DNA of 64,000 nt from an uncultured Porphyromonadaceae bacterium (GCA_902495075.1 CABUVO010000016.1:1-64000), one strand, 5' to 3'; shown: positions 45,805 through 55,143, counted from the stretch's first letter. Notes: generated by a model from the letters alone, not told the origin. Made by a program: numbers and translations.

Positions 45805-46090
45805 GTCATACTTCCTGACTGCAAAATTAATATCTAAAATTCAATTTATCAGCCAAACGAACTAAATTTTCCTATTTTAACATATTTTATTCGTATCGAA
45901 ATTGCAAATTTAATATTTTATGTTAATTTTGCATTTAAATGTTAATAACAATTAGGGAGAGATGAGCCCTTAGGTGTGTGCTAACTTTTAACTTAGGTTA
46001 GAATAAAAATTTCCAAGAGCACATTTAGCTTATTCGTGTTAAAAGTAAACATACTCTTAAACCCCAAGCGTTATTTTTTGTTAATAAAGT
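45805..46090. other. Non-coding leader region of rprX
   Basis: About 285 nt, AT-rich, without a coding frame. A TAATTTTG box at 45924-45931 with ATTG 19 nt upstream is the best promoter candidate, implying a leader of roughly 150 nt. No terminator or riboswitch was recognised. Confidence 0.45.
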
Positions 46091-47557
46091 ATGAAGAAAT
46101 CTGTTATCTGGCTTTTGACAATAATAATGGCACTCACTTTCGGTGTTTTGCTCTATTTTCAGATCATGTATCTTGAAAATATGGTGAAAATGCGCGATGA
46201 GCAATTCTCAGAAGGTGTGATGCGATCTTTATATTCTACTTCTGAATTTTTGGAACGAGAAGAGACTCTTCATTTCCTTGAACAGGATATAAACATTATA
46301 GAATCAAGTTTCTATCATGATTATGCCAACACTCCTCCCGTAGAGACATCCCGCATAGAACCCTCACAAATATTTCCACCTGCAAATCAGAATGTTGCCG
46401 AAAGATATAGAAACATGCAGGAAGTGATACGTAGTCAGTATCTATATCAGAAGGGATTACTTAACGAAGTCATCCTCTCCATACTTCGTGACGCAGGATC
46501 TCGACCTGTCATGGAACGAGCCGATTCAACCATGATACGAAATTGTCTGCGCACAGAATTGGCAAACAACGGAGTAAATGTGCCCTTTGCATTCGCAATA
46601 TATGGGGTCAGAGGAAATCTGATCTATTCTACCGAAGGATATAAGGATAAGGCAAAACACAATATGTACAGCATACCTCTGTTTTCAAATTCCGATACAT
46701 ATTATAACCTTAAAGTTCAGTTTCCTACAAAACATTCGTATATTTTTTCATCAGTCAGATTCATTATACCGACTCTGATACTCACTCTAATATTATTAAT
46801 AATATTCCTGTATACCATTATTTTAGCTTTCCGTCAGAAGAAACTGACAGAAATGAAAACTGATTTTATAAACAACATGACTCATGAACTGAAGACACCC
46901 ATCTCGACCATATCACTTGCCGGACAAATGCTTTCGGATCCCTCAATCAGGAAATCACCCACTTCTCTGCAACACCTTTCCGAAGTGATCACAGAGGAGT
47001 CTAAGAGATTAAGGTTCCAGGTCGAGAAAGTGCTTCAGATGTCGGTATTTGACAACACCGGTTCTGCATTGAAATTCACTGAAGTTGATGCCAACAATAT
47101 AATTGCGAATGTGGTCAACACATTTAAGATAAAAGTTGAAAAATACGGAGGTTCCCTCACGACAATGCTTGAAGCCGACAATGCGGAGATTCGAGTGGAT
47201 GAAATGCAATTCACCAATGTTATATTCAATCTTCTTGACAATGCCGTGAAGTATATGGACGAAGAGCGTGAGCCACAACTGGAAATCTCAACAAAAGATA
47301 TTTCCGAAACCCAACTTGAAATAAGAATCAAAGACAATGGCATCGGCATCAAGAAGGATGACTTGAAAAGGATCTTCGACAAGTTCTTCCGTGTGTCAAC
47401 AGGCAACCTACATGATGTCAAGGGATTCGGTCTTGGACTTGCATATGTAAAAAAGATGATAACTCTCTTCGGAGGCACAATATCGGCGGAAAGTGAATTC
47501 GGCAAAGGATCAACATTTGTAATCATCCTACCCCTTATCTCAAATAAAGAGACCTGA
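46091..47557 (+). CDS. rprX: Sensor histidine kinase, RprX-like
   Basis: 488 residues. Two membrane helices (about 5-25 and 225-247) enclose a periplasmic sensor of about 200 residues. The H-box is NNMTHELKTPISTIS with H265, the N-box is FNLLDNAVKYM, and G-boxes are IKDNGIGIKKDD and GFGLGLAYVKKM (about 445). It autophosphorylates and passes phosphate to the RprY-like regulator encoded 166 nt downstream. The RprXY name comes from the strong resemblance of the regulator to B. fragilis RprY as I remember it. Confidence 0.9.
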   Translation: MKKSVIWLLTIIMALTFGVLLYFQIMYLENMVKMRDEQFSEGVMRSLYSTSEFLEREETLHFLEQDINIIESSFYHDYANTPPVETSRIEPSQIFPPANQNVAERYRNMQEVIRSQYLYQKGLLNEVILSILRDAGSRPVMERADSTMIRNCLRTELANNGVNVPFAFAIYGVRGNLIYSTEGYKDKAKHNMYSIPLFSNSDTYYNLKVQFPTKHSYIFSSVRFIIPTLILTLILLIIFLYTIILAFRQKKLTEMKTDFINNMTHELKTPISTISLAGQMLSDPSIRKSPTSLQHLSEVITEESKRLRFQVEKVLQMSVFDNTGSALKFTEVDANNIIANVVNTFKIKVEKYGGSLTTMLEADNAEIRVDEMQFTNVIFNLLDNAVKYMDEEREPQLEISTKDISETQLEIRIKDNGIGIKKDDLKRIFDKFFRVSTGNLHDVKGFGLGLAYVKKMITLFGGTISAESEFGKGSTFVIILPLISNKET

Positions 47558-47723
47558 GGAGATACTTTGAAAACTAACATTTTCGAAGTATCTTAAAACC
47601 TATTTTTGAAAATGTTAAATAATAATGCGGAATTTTCCGATATTGTTTGTTATAGAATTAAAGAATGTGAAAAAATGGCAATCATTTAACAATTACTTTA
47701 AATGAAATAAATAAAATCTATAT

Positions 47724-48446
47724 ATGATGGACGAGAAATTGAAAATATTGCTATGTGAGGATGACGAGAACCTTGGTATGCTTCTCCGCGAGTTCCTCCA
47801 GGCTAAAGGCTTTAACGCCGACCTCTGCCCTGATGGTGAAAAAGGATACAAAACATTTCTGAAAGGGAAATACGACCTTTGTGTTCTCGATGTAATGATG
47901 CCTAAGAAAGATGGTTTTACGCTGGCGCAGGAAATACGCAATGTCAATGGCGACGTGCCTATAATTTTCCTTACCGCCAAGGCTCTGAAGGAGGATGTGC
48001 TCGAAGGTTTCAAAATCGGAGCTGACGACTATATCACCAAACCTTTCTCTATGGAAGAGCTCGTTTTCCGTATTGGGGCTATTCTCCGCAGGGTAAAAGG
48101 GAAACGCGATAAAGACATCACACTTTACAAGATTGGCAAATACACTTTCGACACTCAGAAGCAAGTGCTAATTGCTGATGACAAGACCCAAAAACTTACA
48201 ACTAAGGAATCTGAGCTTCTTGCCCTCCTGTGTTCGCATGTGAATGAGATTCTTGAACGTAATTATGCATTGAAATCAATCTGGATAGACGACAATTATT
48301 TCAACGCAAGAAGTATGGATGTCTATATCACCAAACTTCGTAAATTACTCAAGGATGATCCATCCATCGAGATTATCAATATCCATGGCAAAGGATACAA
48401 GCTCATCGCTCCGGATGTTGAGGCAGAGACAGAAGCAAACGCATAA
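47724..48446 (+). CDS. rprY: OmpR-family response regulator, RprY-like
   Basis: 240 residues. Receiver domain with acidic pocket CEDDENLGMLLREFL and phospho-acceptor D56 in CVLDVMMPKKDGFTL; the conserved lysine is in DDYITKPFSMEEL. A winged-helix output domain (about 135-232) ends in INIHGKGYKLI. A second ATG at 47727 is equally likely as start. In Bacteroides, RprY controls stress and ion-related genes; targets here are unknown. Followed by a very long hairpin terminator. Confidence 0.92.
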   Translation: MMDEKLKILLCEDDENLGMLLREFLQAKGFNADLCPDGEKGYKTFLKGKYDLCVLDVMMPKKDGFTLAQEIRNVNGDVPIIFLTAKALKEDVLEGFKIGADDYITKPFSMEELVFRIGAILRRVKGKRDKDITLYKIGKYTFDTQKQVLIADDKTQKLTTKESELLALLCSHVNEILERNYALKSIWIDDNYFNARSMDVYITKLRKLLKDDPSIEIINIHGKGYKLIAPDVEAETEANA

Positions 48447-48454
48447 TACGTTGT

Positions 48455-48510
48455 GAACACTATACGGACAGGGGTTTCATTTTCATGAAACCCCTGTCCG
48501 TATAGTGTTC
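48455..48510. terminator. Bidirectional terminator between rprY and pgeF
   Basis: Perfect 26-bp stem (arm begins GAACACTATACGGACAGG) with a TTTC loop between convergent genes. It is the longest perfect stem in the window. Confidence 0.85.
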
Positions 48511-48522
48511 ATCATATTTTAA

Positions 48523-49227
48523 TTAAACCAAACTGACTATCGTTAGATTCCTTGCAGCTGTGCCGGGATTGCGGCGCCAACTGTTAAAAAGGAACGCACC
48601 TGATTCATCACATGATGTTTTGGTGCAAAGATTATTGAGAACGATATTTTCGGGTAACACTCCCTTATCCCGCATTCTTTTAGCATTCATGCCTTGCAAA
48701 TCAAGATGAGGTCTCGATCCGGATCCGCCGGGATATGAAATATTTGATACAAAACCTTCTGTTATAAATTTATCTGCCAGTTCAGGATTTACTTCATAAC
48801 ACTTGCAACATATCGAAACACCAAACATTGCATGTAACATCGACACGTCGGCACCCATATCCACCATCCGGTCAATCGTTTTTGACACAATTCCACCCAA
48901 AGTGCCTTTCCAGCCGGCATGAACAACTGCCACTGCCTTGATATCCGGGGCATAAAGAATTATCGGGACGCAATCAGCGGTGCGAACCCCAATAGGAAGC
49001 CCGGGTATTTGAGTTATCAAAGCATCTGTATCCTGGAACGTTTCTCTATCGTTTGTTACTACGGCTACATTAAGCGAATGGGTCTGAACCGGAAGAATTG
49101 GATGTTTATCACCGAGAATCCTACCGGCAGAAACTAAGCCATCCGCTTTGGCACCCGTTGTAAAACAACAGATGCCTTCCGGAGAAGGCAATCTGTAGAC
49201 ATTATCATCCATGTTCTTCGTCATCAA
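48523..49227 (-). CDS. pgeF: Peptidoglycan editing factor / multicopper-like laccase-domain protein
   Basis: 234 residues of the YfiH/PgeF (DUF152) family. Metal-site motifs are TADCVPIIL near 88-96, VVHAGWKGTLGG near 106-117 and the C-terminal SCDESGAFLFN. PgeF removes wrongly incorporated serine from cell-wall precursors, and some members cleave or oxidise purine nucleosides. Its start overlaps the purT stop by 4 nt. Confidence 0.93.
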   Translation of the reverse strand: MMTKNMDDNVYRLPSPEGICCFTTGAKADGLVSAGRILGDKHPILPVQTHSLNVAVVTNDRETFQDTDALITQIPGLPIGVRTADCVPIILYAPDIKAVAVVHAGWKGTLGGIVSKTIDRMVDMGADVSMLHAMFGVSICCKCYEVNPELADKFITEGFVSNISYPGGSGSRPHLDLQGMNAKRMRDKGVLPENIVLNNLCTKTSCDESGAFLFNSWRRNPGTAARNLTIVSLV

Positions 49228-50408
49228 TGAAGAGAAATCTTCAGCGCATCATAAGCACGTGAAGCTTTTGCACGTGCCTCCTCAAGTGTATCAGCCTTTG
49301 CAAGAATCACACCCATGCGTCGATGTCCGTGAACTTCCGGTTTCCCAAAAATTCTAAGTTGCGTGCCTGGCTCTTTCAGAACCTCTTCAAGGTTATCAAA
49401 TTCCACGCAATTTGAATCTCCCTCAACAACAATAGCCCGCGAAGCTGATGGTCCGTAAAACTCAATTGCCGGCACAGGGAGTCCGAGCAACGCACGAGCA
49501 TGAAGTGCAAATTCCGACAGATCCTGAGATATCATTGTCACCATTCCGGTGTCGTGCGGACGAGGTGAAACCTCGCTGAATATTACCTGATCACCCTTCA
49601 CAAACAATTCTACGCCGAAAATGCCATATCCTCCCAGGGCATCCGTTACTTTACGGGCTATTTCACGGGCAGATTCAATTGCAGCCTCACTCATTGGCTG
49701 TGGTTGCCAGGAATAGCGGTAATCTCCATTGACCTGGATATGACCCACCGGTTCACAATAGGTTGTTCCGGAAACACTTCTGACTGTCAGCAATGTGATC
49801 TCATAATCGAAATCCACAAAACCTTCAACTATTACTCTGCCGGCACCGGCGCGACCACCCTCCTGCGCTTCTTTCCAGGCAGCGTCGATATCTTCTATGC
49901 TTTTGACTGTGCTTTGTCCGTGACCGGAAGAACTCATAACCGGCTTAACAACACAAGGTATTCCAATCTCCTCGATTGCCTTGTCAAATTCTTCACGTGT
50001 CGAAGCAAAACGATAGGGAGAAGTCGGCAAACCGAGCTCCTCGGCAGCAAGACGTCGTATTCCTTCGCGGTTCATCGTCAGCCATGCAGCACGTGCAGTC
50101 GGAGTGACATTAAATCCCTCCTTTTCAAGCTCTACAAGCACCGGAGTAGCTATAGCTTCTATTTCCGGAATAATATGATCCGGTTTTTCAAGCTCGACAA
50201 TTCTGCGAAGTTCTTCACCGTCAAGCATGTTGAAAACATACGAACGATGGGCAATCTGCATAGCCGGAGCATTCGCATATTTATCACACGCAATAACTTC
50301 TATTCCAAGACGCTGCAACTCAATCGCAACTTCTTTACCAAGTTCACCACTACCGAGCAGCATCGCCTTGCGACCTTTCGGAGTCATCACACTTCCAATT
50401 TTTGCCAT
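49224..50408 (-). CDS. purT: Formate-dependent phosphoribosylglycinamide formyltransferase
   Basis: 394 residues of the ATP-grasp enzyme PurT. The N-terminal PreATP-grasp motif is LLGSGELGKEVAIELQRLG at 17-35; ATP-grasp landmarks are KPVMSSSGHGQSTV and FGVELFVKGDQVIFSEVSPR. It forms formyl-GAR from formate, ATP and GAR in purine synthesis, independent of folate, which fits a fermenting anaerobe. Coupled to pgeF downstream. Confidence 0.96.
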   Translation of the reverse strand: MAKIGSVMTPKGRKAMLLGSGELGKEVAIELQRLGIEVIACDKYANAPAMQIAHRSYVFNMLDGEELRRIVELEKPDHIIPEIEAIATPVLVELEKEGFNVTPTARAAWLTMNREGIRRLAAEELGLPTSPYRFASTREEFDKAIEEIGIPCVVKPVMSSSGHGQSTVKSIEDIDAAWKEAQEGGRAGAGRVIVEGFVDFDYEITLLTVRSVSGTTYCEPVGHIQVNGDYRYSWQPQPMSEAAIESAREIARKVTDALGGYGIFGVELFVKGDQVIFSEVSPRPHDTGMVTMISQDLSEFALHARALLGLPVPAIEFYGPSASRAIVVEGDSNCVEFDNLEEVLKEPGTQLRIFGKPEVHGHRRMGVILAKADTLEEARAKASRAYDALKISLH

Positions 50409-50477
50409 ACCTGTTATATATAAGGAGGATGCTGCACAATCATGGGTTATTTTGCAACAACCTCGTGAAATTTATCG

Positions 50478-50509
50478 CAAAATTAACAAAAAAATCTCCA
50501 TAAATCAAT
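50478..50509 (-). promoter_or_regulatory. Probable promoter of purT-pgeF
   Basis: On the minus strand ATTG (50509-50506), 20-nt spacer, TAATTTTG (50485-50478). The -33 box matches three of four positions. Leader about 65 nt. Confidence 0.5.
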
Positions 50510-50626
50510 AGTTTAAGATATGTTAAAAAGGATGTTAAAACAATCCGTAGAGCCAACCATAATAACTGCCAGATGTTTAAAATTTAAATAAGTCCGAAAC
50601 GAAAGTTAAATTATATACATTATACT

Positions 50627-51598
50627 ATGGAAAAAATTCTTACGAAGTCCCAGATAAAAGAAGCCCTGGAACAAACATATGCGGAATGCAAAAACATCCA
50701 AGGAGGAAAGAATGCGAATTACATTCCGTTTCTTGCCAATATCGATCCGAACTTGTTCGGAATCAGTCTCACACTTCCTGACGGCACAACATTCAGTGCC
50801 GGCGATACCGAATATAAATTTGGAGTTGAATCTGTTTCGAAAGTTCTGACTGCAATTCTCGTATTGAAACAATATGGAGCCCAAGCCGTGTTGGATCAGA
50901 TCGGTGCCGATGCAACTGGTCTGCCATTCAACTCCATCTTTGCGATTCTTCTTGAGAATGATCATCCCTCTACGCCATTGGTCAATGCGGGAGCAATAAC
51001 AGCCTGCTCAATGGTAAAACCGGCAGGTGATTCGTGGGGAAAATGGGAAGCCATCATAAATAATTTCACAGATCTATGTGGAAGTGAATCTCAGGTGCTT
51101 GATGAACTATACAGATCTGAGTCTAAAACAAACTTCAACAACCGTTCAATAGCATGGCTCTTGAAGAACTACAACAGAATCTATGATGATGTTGACATGA
51201 GTCTGGATCTATACACTCGTCAATGTTCCATCGGAGTCACAGCTACTCAACTTGGTATATGCGCAGCCACAATCGCCAATGGTGGCGTGAATCCTGTAAC
51301 AAAGAAAGAGGTCTTCGCTCGTGAACTTGCTCCCAAAATCACGACATTGATATCTTCCGTAGGTTTTTACCAAAACACGGGCGATTGGCTATACACTTCA
51401 GGCATCCCGGCAAAAAGCGGTGTTGGTGGTGGCGTTCTTGGTGTATTGCCTGGTGTATTTGGTGTTGCGGCATTTGCTCCTCCACTCGATGAGGCAGGCA
51501 ATTCCGTTAAAGCTCAGGCTGCAGTGAAAGGTATAATGCAGAAGCTCGGACTCGGCGTGTTCAACGGAGATACTGTCAGAATATCTGAAACAGACTAA
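50627..51598 (+). CDS. glsA: Glutaminase A
   Basis: 323 residues of the serine-dependent glutaminase family. The active-site SxxK is in VESVSKVLTAIL (about residue 67-70), with NAGAITACS near 121 and the late GVGGGVLGVLPG loop. It hydrolyses glutamine to glutamate and ammonia in the cytoplasm. First gene of a three-gene unit with a transporter (46-nt gap) and an asparaginase (21-nt gap after the transporter). In gut bacteria the same reaction supports acid resistance. Confidence 0.94.
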   Translation: MEKILTKSQIKEALEQTYAECKNIQGGKNANYIPFLANIDPNLFGISLTLPDGTTFSAGDTEYKFGVESVSKVLTAILVLKQYGAQAVLDQIGADATGLPFNSIFAILLENDHPSTPLVNAGAITACSMVKPAGDSWGKWEAIINNFTDLCGSESQVLDELYRSESKTNFNNRSIAWLLKNYNRIYDDVDMSLDLYTRQCSIGVTATQLGICAATIANGGVNPVTKKEVFARELAPKITTLISSVGFYQNTGDWLYTSGIPAKSGVGGGVLGVLPGVFGVAAFAPPLDEAGNSVKAQAAVKGIMQKLGLGVFNGDTVRISETD

Positions 51599-51644
51599 AA
51601 GCTGAAAAGCTGATTTATAATAGTTCCACTAAAAAATTGTTGTT

Positions 51645-52985
51645 ATGCAAATCAAAACAGGTAAAGGGCAAATATCGCTGATGGTGGTGCTTGCCATATG
51701 GTCTCTCTCTCTTGCAGTAGACCTTCCGGGTTTGGCGGTAACCCCGATTGAGGGCAGTCTCCGCACAATATTCCCGGATGTTACGGATTTCAAGATCCAG
51801 TTGCTGACGGTCTTACCTAATCTGGTCATCATCCCCTTTGTGCTCCTTTCGGGAAAACTTTCCGAGACGCGGCATAAAGTATTGGTAATCACTCTTGGCA
51901 CAATAATGTATATCGTAGCGGGAGCGCTATCGATCTGGTCAAACAGTCTGACAATGCTTATTTGGCTCAGCTGTTTGCTCGGTGCAGGATGCGGTCTCAT
52001 ACTTCCGTTCTCTACCGGACTTATTGCTGACGTATTCGTTGGAAAATACCGCACAAAACAGATGGGTATCATTTCGGCAATCGGTAATATAGCTCTCGTC
52101 GGTGCAACGTTTGTTGTAGGTTTTCTCGCAGCAAAAAGCTGGCACCTTCCGTTCCTTGTATATCTGATTCCTCTTGTATCACTTATTCTGATACCTTTCC
52201 TCAACAAGATCCCGAAAAGCGATTACGGAGTATCCCAGAATACGGATGATGCAAAACAGGATTCTACCCAGACCGCATCAACTGTTGTGCCCGCTGTGGA
52301 TGCAGACGGATTCTCAACAGCCGGACAAAAAGTGAAAGGTGGCTTTTACCTTGGTCGTACAATATGGCTTCTTCTCGCATACTTCTTCTTTGTATTCGCC
52401 ACTTCCGTACCTGCATACTATCTTCCGAATCTTATGCCCGACTACCATATGTCGACAGAAGATGTTTCCGTAGTGACATCAGTCTTCTACGCAGCAATGT
52501 TCCTTATCGGTCTATGCGTTACAGGAGTGATGAAGGCATTCCGTAAAACCACGTTTATCGTTGCGATAGCACTCTTGGTTGGCGGATTCCTTCTTTTCGT
52601 GGTGACCAAGTCTTATCCTTTGTTTATAGCTGCATATGGTATTGTCGGTCTCGGCAATGGTCTTGCACAGCCAATCTTCTATATCAAAGCAACCGAACTT
52701 GTGGTTAGCGATCGTAAATCCACTTTGGCTCTTGCCTATCTGCAGGTCGCCAATTATATAGCGATATCTCTCGTGCCTGTAATCGTTGATTTCTTTGCCG
52801 ATATATTCGGTCAGCAGCACAGCGACCTCTTCCCGTTCGTGCTCGTAACCGCAGCTTCCGCAATAGTCATGATATTTGTTATCATTAGAGTCAACCACTT
52901 CACGTTTGGTATCAAACCATATTATTACGAAGATGTTAAACCTGCCGCCACAACGGCAACTCAAAATTCATCTGCAAAACAGTAA
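51645..52985 (+). CDS. MFS transporter
   Basis: 446 residues with twelve hydrophobic segments in two halves, and a central cytoplasmic loop (about 188-225) rich in D, Q and T. SGKLSETRHKVLVI after helix 2 is the MFS-A-like loop. Being placed between glutaminase and asparaginase genes, it probably moves glutamine, asparagine or their acidic products; this is inference from context. Short C-terminal tail. Confidence 0.9.
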   Translation: MQIKTGKGQISLMVVLAIWSLSLAVDLPGLAVTPIEGSLRTIFPDVTDFKIQLLTVLPNLVIIPFVLLSGKLSETRHKVLVITLGTIMYIVAGALSIWSNSLTMLIWLSCLLGAGCGLILPFSTGLIADVFVGKYRTKQMGIISAIGNIALVGATFVVGFLAAKSWHLPFLVYLIPLVSLILIPFLNKIPKSDYGVSQNTDDAKQDSTQTASTVVPAVDADGFSTAGQKVKGGFYLGRTIWLLLAYFFFVFATSVPAYYLPNLMPDYHMSTEDVSVVTSVFYAAMFLIGLCVTGVMKAFRKTTFIVAIALLVGGFLLFVVTKSYPLFIAAYGIVGLGNGLAQPIFYIKATELVVSDRKSTLALAYLQVANYIAISLVPVIVDFFADIFGQQHSDLFPFVLVTAASAIVMIFVIIRVNHFTFGIKPYYYEDVKPAATTATQNSSAKQ

Positions 52986-53006
52986 ATACTGTAAAATTAT
53001 AGAATT

Positions 53007-54032
53007 ATGAATAAGCCTAAAATTTTAATAATTTACACCGGAGGAACCATCGGAATGGTGGAAACTCCGCAGGGACTCCAGCCATTTGATTTCTCGCATC
53101 TCATGGACAATGTGCCTAAACTTTCTGAACTCGGCTATCAGATAGATAGCGTTCAGTTCAAGGATCCTATCGATTCTTCAAATATGAATCCGCAGTATTG
53201 GGGCACAATCGTGAAGGACATAGCCGATAATTATGAAAACTATGATGGATTCGTTGTTCTTCACGGCACGGATACCATGGCGTATACCGCTTCTGCCCTC
53301 GCATTTATGTTGCGGAATCTAAGAAAACCGGTTGTAGTCACAGGCAGCCAGTTGCCTATTGGAGATGTGCGCGAAGACGGCACCCAAAACTTGATCTCGG
53401 CAGTGGAAGTTGCTGCGGCTAAAGATTCTGATGGCAACCCTATGATTCAGGAGGTTGTAATCGCATTCCAGGATTACATCGTAAGAGGCTGCCGCTCAAC
53501 CAAGTTCACCTCTACCGGATTCCATGCCTTCAAAAGTTTCAATTATCCGGATTTGGGCACAATCGACCTACACATAACTTACAACACGCCTTATCTTATG
53601 CGGCATGAGGAGAAGCTTCCTTTGGAACCTTTCTATGCAATGGATCCCTCTCTGTTGGTTATGTGGCTGTATCCGGGTATCACAGACGATGTTGTCAAGG
53701 CTCAGCTATCTACACCCGGTATCAAAGCTGTTGTGCTCCGTACATTTGGAGCCGGCAACGCTCCGACTGAGAAATGGTTTCTTGATGAGATTTCCGAAGC
53801 GGTCAAACGTGGCATAATCGTTTACAATGTGACACAATGCCAGAATGGTGGTGACGAGCAGAAACGTTACTATACCGGCGACATGCTTGCTGAAGCCGGC
53901 GTAATTTCCGGTTACGACATCACTGCTGAAGCCGCCATCACAAAACTCATGTATCTTCTTGGCAGCGGCATGAGTCAGGACGAGATTAAACAATATCTCG
54001 GCGTCTCTATCGTAGGCGAATTAAGCGACTGA
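53007..54032 (+). CDS. ansA: Type I L-asparaginase
   Basis: 341 residues. The two threonine motifs are IIYTGGTIGM at 8-17 and VLHGTDTMAYTAS near 82-94, the catalytic signature of bacterial asparaginases, and no signal peptide is seen, so the enzyme is cytoplasmic type I. It hydrolyses asparagine to aspartate and ammonia. Last gene of the glsA-transporter-ansA unit and the last core gene before the accessory region. A hairpin terminator follows at 54145. Confidence 0.95.
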   Translation: MNKPKILIIYTGGTIGMVETPQGLQPFDFSHLMDNVPKLSELGYQIDSVQFKDPIDSSNMNPQYWGTIVKDIADNYENYDGFVVLHGTDTMAYTASALAFMLRNLRKPVVVTGSQLPIGDVREDGTQNLISAVEVAAAKDSDGNPMIQEVVIAFQDYIVRGCRSTKFTSTGFHAFKSFNYPDLGTIDLHITYNTPYLMRHEEKLPLEPFYAMDPSLLVMWLYPGITDDVVKAQLSTPGIKAVVLRTFGAGNAPTEKWFLDEISEAVKRGIIVYNVTQCQNGGDEQKRYYTGDMLAEAGVISGYDITAEAAITKLMYLLGSGMSQDEIKQYLGVSIVGELSD

Positions 54033-54087
54033 CGCTATATGCCATCTATGACTATGAAATAGGACAGCCTATAAAAAACTTTGAATG

Positions 54088-54123
54088 CCGGGGTCTTGGA
54101 TTCCAATCCCACGCGGATCACCA
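54088..54123 (+). other. Decayed tRNA 3' end, possible attachment site
   Basis: From about 54096 the sequence has tRNA 3' geometry: a 5-nt T-stem arm, a 7-nt loop TTCCAAT (TTCGAAT expected), CCCAC, a 7-nt GCGGATC acceptor strand, an A and CCA. The T-stem is degenerate and there is no anticodon arm, D-arm or 5' acceptor strand upstream. Such 3' remnants are what integrases leave at tRNA sites. Isotype not determined. Confidence 0.45.
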
Positions 54124-54144
54124 AGAAGTCCGAACTTCAACCGC

Positions 54145-54184
54145 AAAACGCTGAAAATCGCTTGATTTTCAGCGTTTTTCTTTT
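54145..54184 (+). terminator. Terminator following the tRNA-like remnant
   Basis: Perfect 15-bp stem AAAACGCTGAAAATC / GATTTTCAGCGTTTT with a GCTT loop, followed by TCTTTT. It can end the ansA operon or an ancestral tRNA transcript. Confidence 0.85.
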
Positions 54185-54283
54185 GCCCCATCCGGCAGAA
54201 CACAGCGATTTTCGGAGCCAATCTCACAAGGCGTATGAGGCAGTGAATTGTGCCCTAAACTCAGTTTTTTGTAATAATTGCAG

Positions 54284-54340
54284 TTATAATCGCGAAAATT
54301 TGTACCCACACCAGATTATAATCGCAGATTTTTGTACCGA
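54284..54340. repeat. Two degenerate 25-nt direct repeats, 32-nt period
   Basis: TTATAATCGCGAAAATTTGT at 54284 and TTATAATCGCAGATTTTTGT at 54316, both followed by ACC and a similar end. They precede the toxin-antitoxin promoter by about 40 nt. Position near the tRNA-like remnant suggests protein-binding sites for an integrase or a regulator. Confidence 0.6.
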
Positions 54341-54358
54341 TATCTAATCTTTGTTCAG

Positions 54359-54399
54359 CTTAATTTCGGCAATAGATTTGATTTATTGCCGAAATTAAG
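54359..54399. promoter_or_regulatory. Palindromic operator overlapping the toxin-antitoxin promoter
   Basis: Perfect 16-nt arms CTTAATTTCGGCAATA around a 9-nt loop. The promoter TTTG (54377-54380) lies in the loop region and TAACTTTG (54401-54408, spacer 20) starts two bases after the right arm, so a protein bound here would cover the core promoter. A near-copy of same size lies at 56219-56259. Confidence 0.75.
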
Positions 54400-54430
54400 T
54401 TAACTTTGTACTGAAATTTGTTATAGATAC

Positions 54431-55141
54431 ATGAGTACTGCAGACTTGATATTGAATTTCGCCAGCAATCGCAACAGCTTTACCCTTTGCGAACTTGCAG
54501 ATTATGTCCGGGACCGGGAGAATATTTCCAATTCCGGGCTGTTGTGGCATATCAAAAAGCTAATCAAACAGAACCATCTTTCAAGGTTGTCGCGCGGATT
54601 GTACGGGAAATATGCCAAAAATAATTTCATGCCATTATTGACAGAGGAACTCCGTGATTTATATACCGATGTATCGGGTGCTTTTCCACTGATTAATGTT
54701 ATGGTATATTCCGGTAACAATATAACTTCATTGCAACACCACATTTCTGCAAACAACACTTTGTACATCGAGGTGCCCAAAGATGCGACTGAAGCGATTT
54801 TCCACTATCTTACTGACAAGAAAATAAAAGCATATCATAAGCCTACGGCAGAATTTATGTCCGACTATGTTGATTTAAGCGAAAAATCAATAATTGTAAA
54901 GGCTTTGACAACTGAATCACCTGTAATAATGATTGACGGTGTAAGGATGCCGACATTGGAAAAGATACTTGTCGATATAAATGCCGATCCGGATTTCTAT
55001 TATTTACAAGGTGACGAGTCTTTTTATATCATGCAAAATGCCTTGTCACTCTACTCAATAAATACTCCCAAGATGTTGCGCTACGCCTCACGTCGGGGCA
55101 TACGGGAAACCATGGAAACAATTTTGAACTACAACGATTGA
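54431..55141 (+). CDS. AbiEi-like antitoxin / DUF6577 family regulator
   Basis: 236 residues. Residues 1-62 form a winged helix (TLCELADYV to LSRLSRGLYGKYAK, the typical AbiEi-type wHTH ending in RGxYxK). The remaining part (about 75-236) is the family domain with SPVIMIDGVRMPTLEKILVD. In AbiE systems this protein represses its own promoter by binding inverted repeats and neutralises the nucleotidyltransferase toxin; the palindrome at 54359 fits as operator. It is followed after 2 nt by the toxin gene. Confidence 0.82.
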   Translation: MSTADLILNFASNRNSFTLCELADYVRDRENISNSGLLWHIKKLIKQNHLSRLSRGLYGKYAKNNFMPLLTEELRDLYTDVSGAFPLINVMVYSGNNITSLQHHISANNTLYIEVPKDATEAIFHYLTDKKIKAYHKPTAEFMSDYVDLSEKSIIVKALTTESPVIMIDGVRMPTLEKILVDINADPDFYYLQGDESFYIMQNALSLYSINTPKMLRYASRRGIRETMETILNYND

Positions 55142-55143
55142 TT

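Noticed and set aside
54081..54347. Plus-strand open frame of 88 codons
   Set aside because: It crosses the tRNA-like remnant and a terminator hairpin; non-coding features explain the sequence better.
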